Source of the DNA: Streptomyces sp. CB02261
GTDB lineage: Bacteria; Actinomycetota; Actinomycetes; Streptomycetales; Streptomycetaceae
Length of the DNA: 64,000 nt
NCBI RefSeq assembly: GCF_001905665.1
Contig: NZ_LIVX01000007.1
Coordinates: forward strand, 537,170 to 601,169
Direction: 5' to 3'
Below, piece by piece: positions 62,131 through 64,000 of this stretch; within the stretch, counting starts at the first letter, position 1, and every line of letters starts with the position of its first letter. The notes under the pieces are model-generated. The model had not been told where the DNA came from. It did no database searches and saw nothing but the letters and a program-made list of their open reading frames with translations. Position numbers and translations under genes: made by a program.

Positions 62131-62787
62131 TCAGGAGCCGAGGGGACGCCATCCGTCCTGCTCGTACATGGGATCGGGATCGAACCAGCCCAGCCCGTCA
62201 CCGGTGGGCGACAGGTAGGGCAGCATGCCCAGGGTCCGGGTGGGGCGGGCCTCGACGAGCGCGTCGGCCCCGTCCTCCAGCCACCCGGCCAGGCCGACGC
62301 CGAGCGGCTCGAGCTCGGAGGCGTCCGCCCACGTGCCGAGCATTCCCGTATCCAGATCGAGGTACGTGCCGTACATCATCGTGTGCAGGGCGGACGCGGT
62401 GACCGGAACGTACCGGGCCGACGCGTCGCCCGCGTACTCCGACAGCGGCGAGGCGTGCGCGCTGACGACGTGCTCGAGCGGCAGCCACGCCTGACCGTTC
62501 GGCATGAAATCGACTGCGTTCGCCCGCCGGTGCCAAGGGTCGTCCTCACCCGGGGGAAGGAGCGGCTGCTCCCCGAACTCGTCCAGGTCGGCGCCACGCA
62601 CCCCGTCATGCCGGAGGTAGAGCGCCCGAAGCTCGGGCGGGAAGCGCACCCCGAGAGCCTGCTCCGCCTCCTCGATCCGCTCGGGCGTGGCAGCCGGTCG
62701 CAGCAACTCGTACGACCCGGGTGCCTGCCGGCTCAGCCATGTCTCGACCCGGCTCCATGCGGCTTCGACCCGGGCGCGCTCACTCAT
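62131..62787 (-). CDS. SMI1/KNR4 (SUKH) family protein, immunity-like
   Basis: The 218-residue protein has the SUKH opening AWSRVETWLSRQAP, LLRPAATPERIEEAEQALGVRFPPELRALYLRHDG, and the later WLPLEHV strand. SUKH proteins are the most common immunity proteins of polymorphic nuclease toxins; this one faces a NucA/NucB-like toxin remnant across a shared terminator. Its start (ATG 62787) overlaps the end of the upstream small-protein gene by 8 bases, so the two are probably cotranscribed. Confidence 0.88.
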   Translation of the reverse strand: MSERARVEAAWSRVETWLSRQAPGSYELLRPAATPERIEEAEQALGVRFPPELRALYLRHDGVRGADLDEFGEQPLLPPGEDDPWHRRANAVDFMPNGQAWLPLEHVVSAHASPLSEYAGDASARYVPVTASALHTMMYGTYLDLDTGMLGTWADASELEPLGVGLAGWLEDGADALVEARPTRTLGMLPYLSPTGDGLGWFDPDPMYEQDGWRPLGS

Positions 62788-63163
62788 CGTCGTCCCCACT
62801 GTCAGTGTTGTCGTTCGCAGCGCCGTCGGCACAGAAGACCACATCCGGACGAGGCTGATCCGCGGTCGGCTGCGGGCGGGCGCTGAGGTGGGCGGCCCGC
62901 TCCTCGCACGTCATGCGGTCCATGCTGCACGCCGTGAAGTCCGCTCCCGAACTGCCGCAGTCCGGCGTCGGGTGGATCGGGGGGCTCGGGGAGGGGGCCG
63001 GGGAGACCACGCCGGTCCCGGCGCTCTCGGGCCTCATGCCGGCGTTCAGGACCTCGGTCGCGGTGTAGCCGAGCGCGGCCAGGGCCCCCGCGGCAGCCAG
63101 GAAGACCCACGCCGTGCGTGAAGGGAGCGTGGCCGGCTCGGGCTGGGAACCGTCGTCCGTCAT
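62780..63163 (-). CDS. Small membrane-anchored or secreted Cys-containing protein
   Basis: The 127-residue protein has a hydrophobic segment (TAWVFLAAAGALAALGYTATEVL), a Ser/Pro spacer, then a Cys-rich piece with CGSSGADFTACSMDRMTCEERAAHL and an acidic tail ending DNTDSGDDDE. Four cysteines outside the membrane suggest disulfide bonds. GGAAGGAG stands 5 bases before ATG 63163. A decayed paralogue of its Cys-rich part lies at 63308-63416. Function is unknown; position suggests a link to the SUKH gene. Confidence 0.75.
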   Translation of the reverse strand: MTDDGSQPEPATLPSRTAWVFLAAAGALAALGYTATEVLNAGMRPESAGTGVVSPAPSPSPPIHPTPDCGSSGADFTACSMDRMTCEERAAHLSARPQPTADQPRPDVVFCADGAANDNTDSGDDDE

Positions 63164-63201
63164 CGGGGCTCCTTCCGGGCCTCGTCGGGCAACTGGTGAC
63201 G

Positions 63202-63555
63202 TCATCGGACCTCATGCCGTCGAAGGATGGGCATGGGGGGTGGTCTGCTTCCTGCCGGGGTCTCGGGCTCGGACCATTGTCTCGGACTCGGGGATGCACG
63301 GTAGCGAGTGGCGGGCCCCTTGTACGTCATGCGGTTCATGTCACAGGCGGAGAGCCCCGCACGCACGCCGCTGCCATGCGGAGCGGAGGCGACCGGCGTC
63401 GGATTCGATGGCAGAGGACACCTGTCGGCCCCGGTTCTGCGCGTCGTGAAAGCCCCTGCCGGAACGGAACGCTCCGGGCGTCGGTGGGCTTGCATGGTTA
63501 CGTAATCATACGCGGCTCGGCAAGTCCAAGTGCCATGGGTTCTCCTGTAGTTCAC
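63202..63555 (-). pseudogene. Decayed paralogue of the adjacent small Cys-rich protein gene
   Basis: The minus-strand frame contains LSACDMNRMTYKGPATRYRA, which matches FTACSMDRMTCEERAAHLSA of the neighbouring gene (ACxMxRMT core), and the DNA shares TACGTCATGCGGTTCATG-like words with it. Cysteines and the TM segment are lost and the frame is not clearly translated (no ribosome site near its ATG 63555). It appears to be a degenerate tandem copy in a lower-GC region. The remaining bases up to 63787 hold no convincing gene. Confidence 0.5.
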
Positions 63556-63787
63556 CGAAAATGCGGTCGGCTCCGCGGGCGACGAAGCTACGCCCCAGTA
63601 GGACTTGACGCTCTCGCCTCGGCACTGCCACGGTTCGTTCGAAAGTGATCAGCAACAGGCCGAATTTCGCATCACCACGCATGGTTGGTGTTCTCTGCTG
63701 CCTGCTTGTCGTCACCGCACTCCCGGCGGGGGCGCGTGCCCAGCCGCGCCCGTAGCCGTGCCCTCCTCTCCACCGAAGGAATCACCC

Positions 63788-64000
63788 ATGCGCTCAGCGC
63801 GTTCCCGGGGCAGAAATCTCGCCGCTCTCACCGCTCTCGCTCTCGCTTTCGCCGCGCTCGTGCCGGTGACGGCTTCGGCCGCCCCGGCGGCGGCGGTCGA
63901 GGCGGCCGCCGTTCCGTCCGTGGTGCCCCAGCCCGTGTCGCAGACGAACCTGACCGGCAGCGGTTTCACGCTGACCGCACAGACACCGGTGAACGTCATC
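63788..64000 (+). CDS. Secreted protein, possibly beta-N-acetylhexosaminidase (N-terminal part; runs off window)
   Basis: The 71 visible residues start with a classic signal peptide (RSARSRGRN basic part, LAALTALALAFAALVPVTASA hydrophobic core, cleavage near ASAAPA). After it, PSVVPQPVSQTNLTGSGFTLTAQTPVNV resembles the N-terminal GH20b-type domain of hexosaminidases and GH84 proteins (VVPxPxS...GxFxLT). GAAGGA lies 6 bases before ATG 63788. The family guess rests on about 25 residues and is tentative. Confidence 0.55.
   Translation, partial: MRSARSRGRNLAALTALALAFAALVPVTASAAPAAAVEAAAVPSVVPQPVSQTNLTGSGFTLTAQTPVNVI

Noticed and set aside
63506..63715. A 69-codon minus-strand frame in the lower-GC region
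   Set aside because: Some stretches look protein-like (SFVARGADRIFGELQENPW) but there is no family match and no ribosome site; it may be another remnant.
63681..63755. A 24-residue signal-peptide-like frame upstream of the last gene
   Set aside because: Too short and without ribosome site; hydrophobic peptides arise easily by chance.

Overview
The window looks like a Streptomyces or close actinomycete chromosome. GC content is very high with strong third-position GC bias. GTG starts are frequent and genes are tightly packed with 4-base ATGA/GTGA overlaps. Lineage-typical genes include a monomeric NADP isocitrate dehydrogenase, a DUF5133 protein, an SRRHIDL-type leader peptide and a B12-riboswitch-controlled cbiMNQO cobalt transporter. 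I see no rRNA, tRNA, CRISPR array or intact insertion sequence.

Layout. 1-5862: the tail of a LacI-family regulator, then a very long membrane GGDEF-EAL protein fused in frame to a PLP-dependent alpha-oxoamine-synthase-like domain, translationally coupled to a methyltransferase. 5853-18564 (minus): a nine-gene glycan-assembly operon with two GT2, two GT4, a GT39-like membrane transferase, a PIG-L deacetylase, a kinase/GT4 fusion, a flippase/nucleotidyltransferase-like fusion and a secreted glycosidase-like protein. Nearly every junction is a 4-base stop/start overlap. 18731-24713: GH15 glucoamylase/trehalase-like enzyme, a PAP2-like membrane protein with an altered active-site motif, and icd with a strong terminator. 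24810-27011: an ECF-sigma/zinc-motif/TM/CAP-domain fusion facing a second secreted CAP protein. 27166-31753: universal stress protein and a probable sulfur-acquisition module (DszC/SfnB-like oxidoreductase with a palindromic operator, CymR-like Rrf2 regulator, attenuator-type leader peptide, glutathione-transferase-like protein without the catalytic cysteine).

31790-41639: NAD-dependent epimerase, DUF5133, UvrA-like ATPase, D-Ala-D-Ala carboxypeptidase, a two-RCK membrane protein without a potassium filter, cytochrome P450, a small unknown and a NUDIX hydrolase. 41704-45847 (minus): a polyol/glycerol-type operon (FGGY kinase, GlpA-like FAD dehydrogenase with a BFD iron-sulfur domain, second FAD subunit), whose promoter region shares a palindrome with the divergent hypothetical gene. 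46123-53397: a coupled mini-ORF plus hypothetical, APC permease, GntR-UTRA regulator, DUF2252, FAD monooxygenase and an RsbW-like ATPase. 53478-56056: PadR regulator and fadH behind a perfect 22-bp palindrome. 56253-59226: cbiMNQO with its cobalamin riboswitch and promoter. 59269-61345: dhaKLM. 61570-63787: a lower-GC patch with a truncated NucA/NucB-type nuclease remnant, a SUKH (SMI1/KNR4) immunity-like gene, a small membrane-anchored secreted protein and a decayed paralogue of it. 63788-64000 starts a secreted protein, possibly a hexosaminidase.

Best candidates for undescribed biology are the c-di-GMP/PLP-enzyme fusion with its coupled methyltransferase, the sigma-CAP fusion with a neighbouring CAP protein, and the fusion-rich glycan operon.
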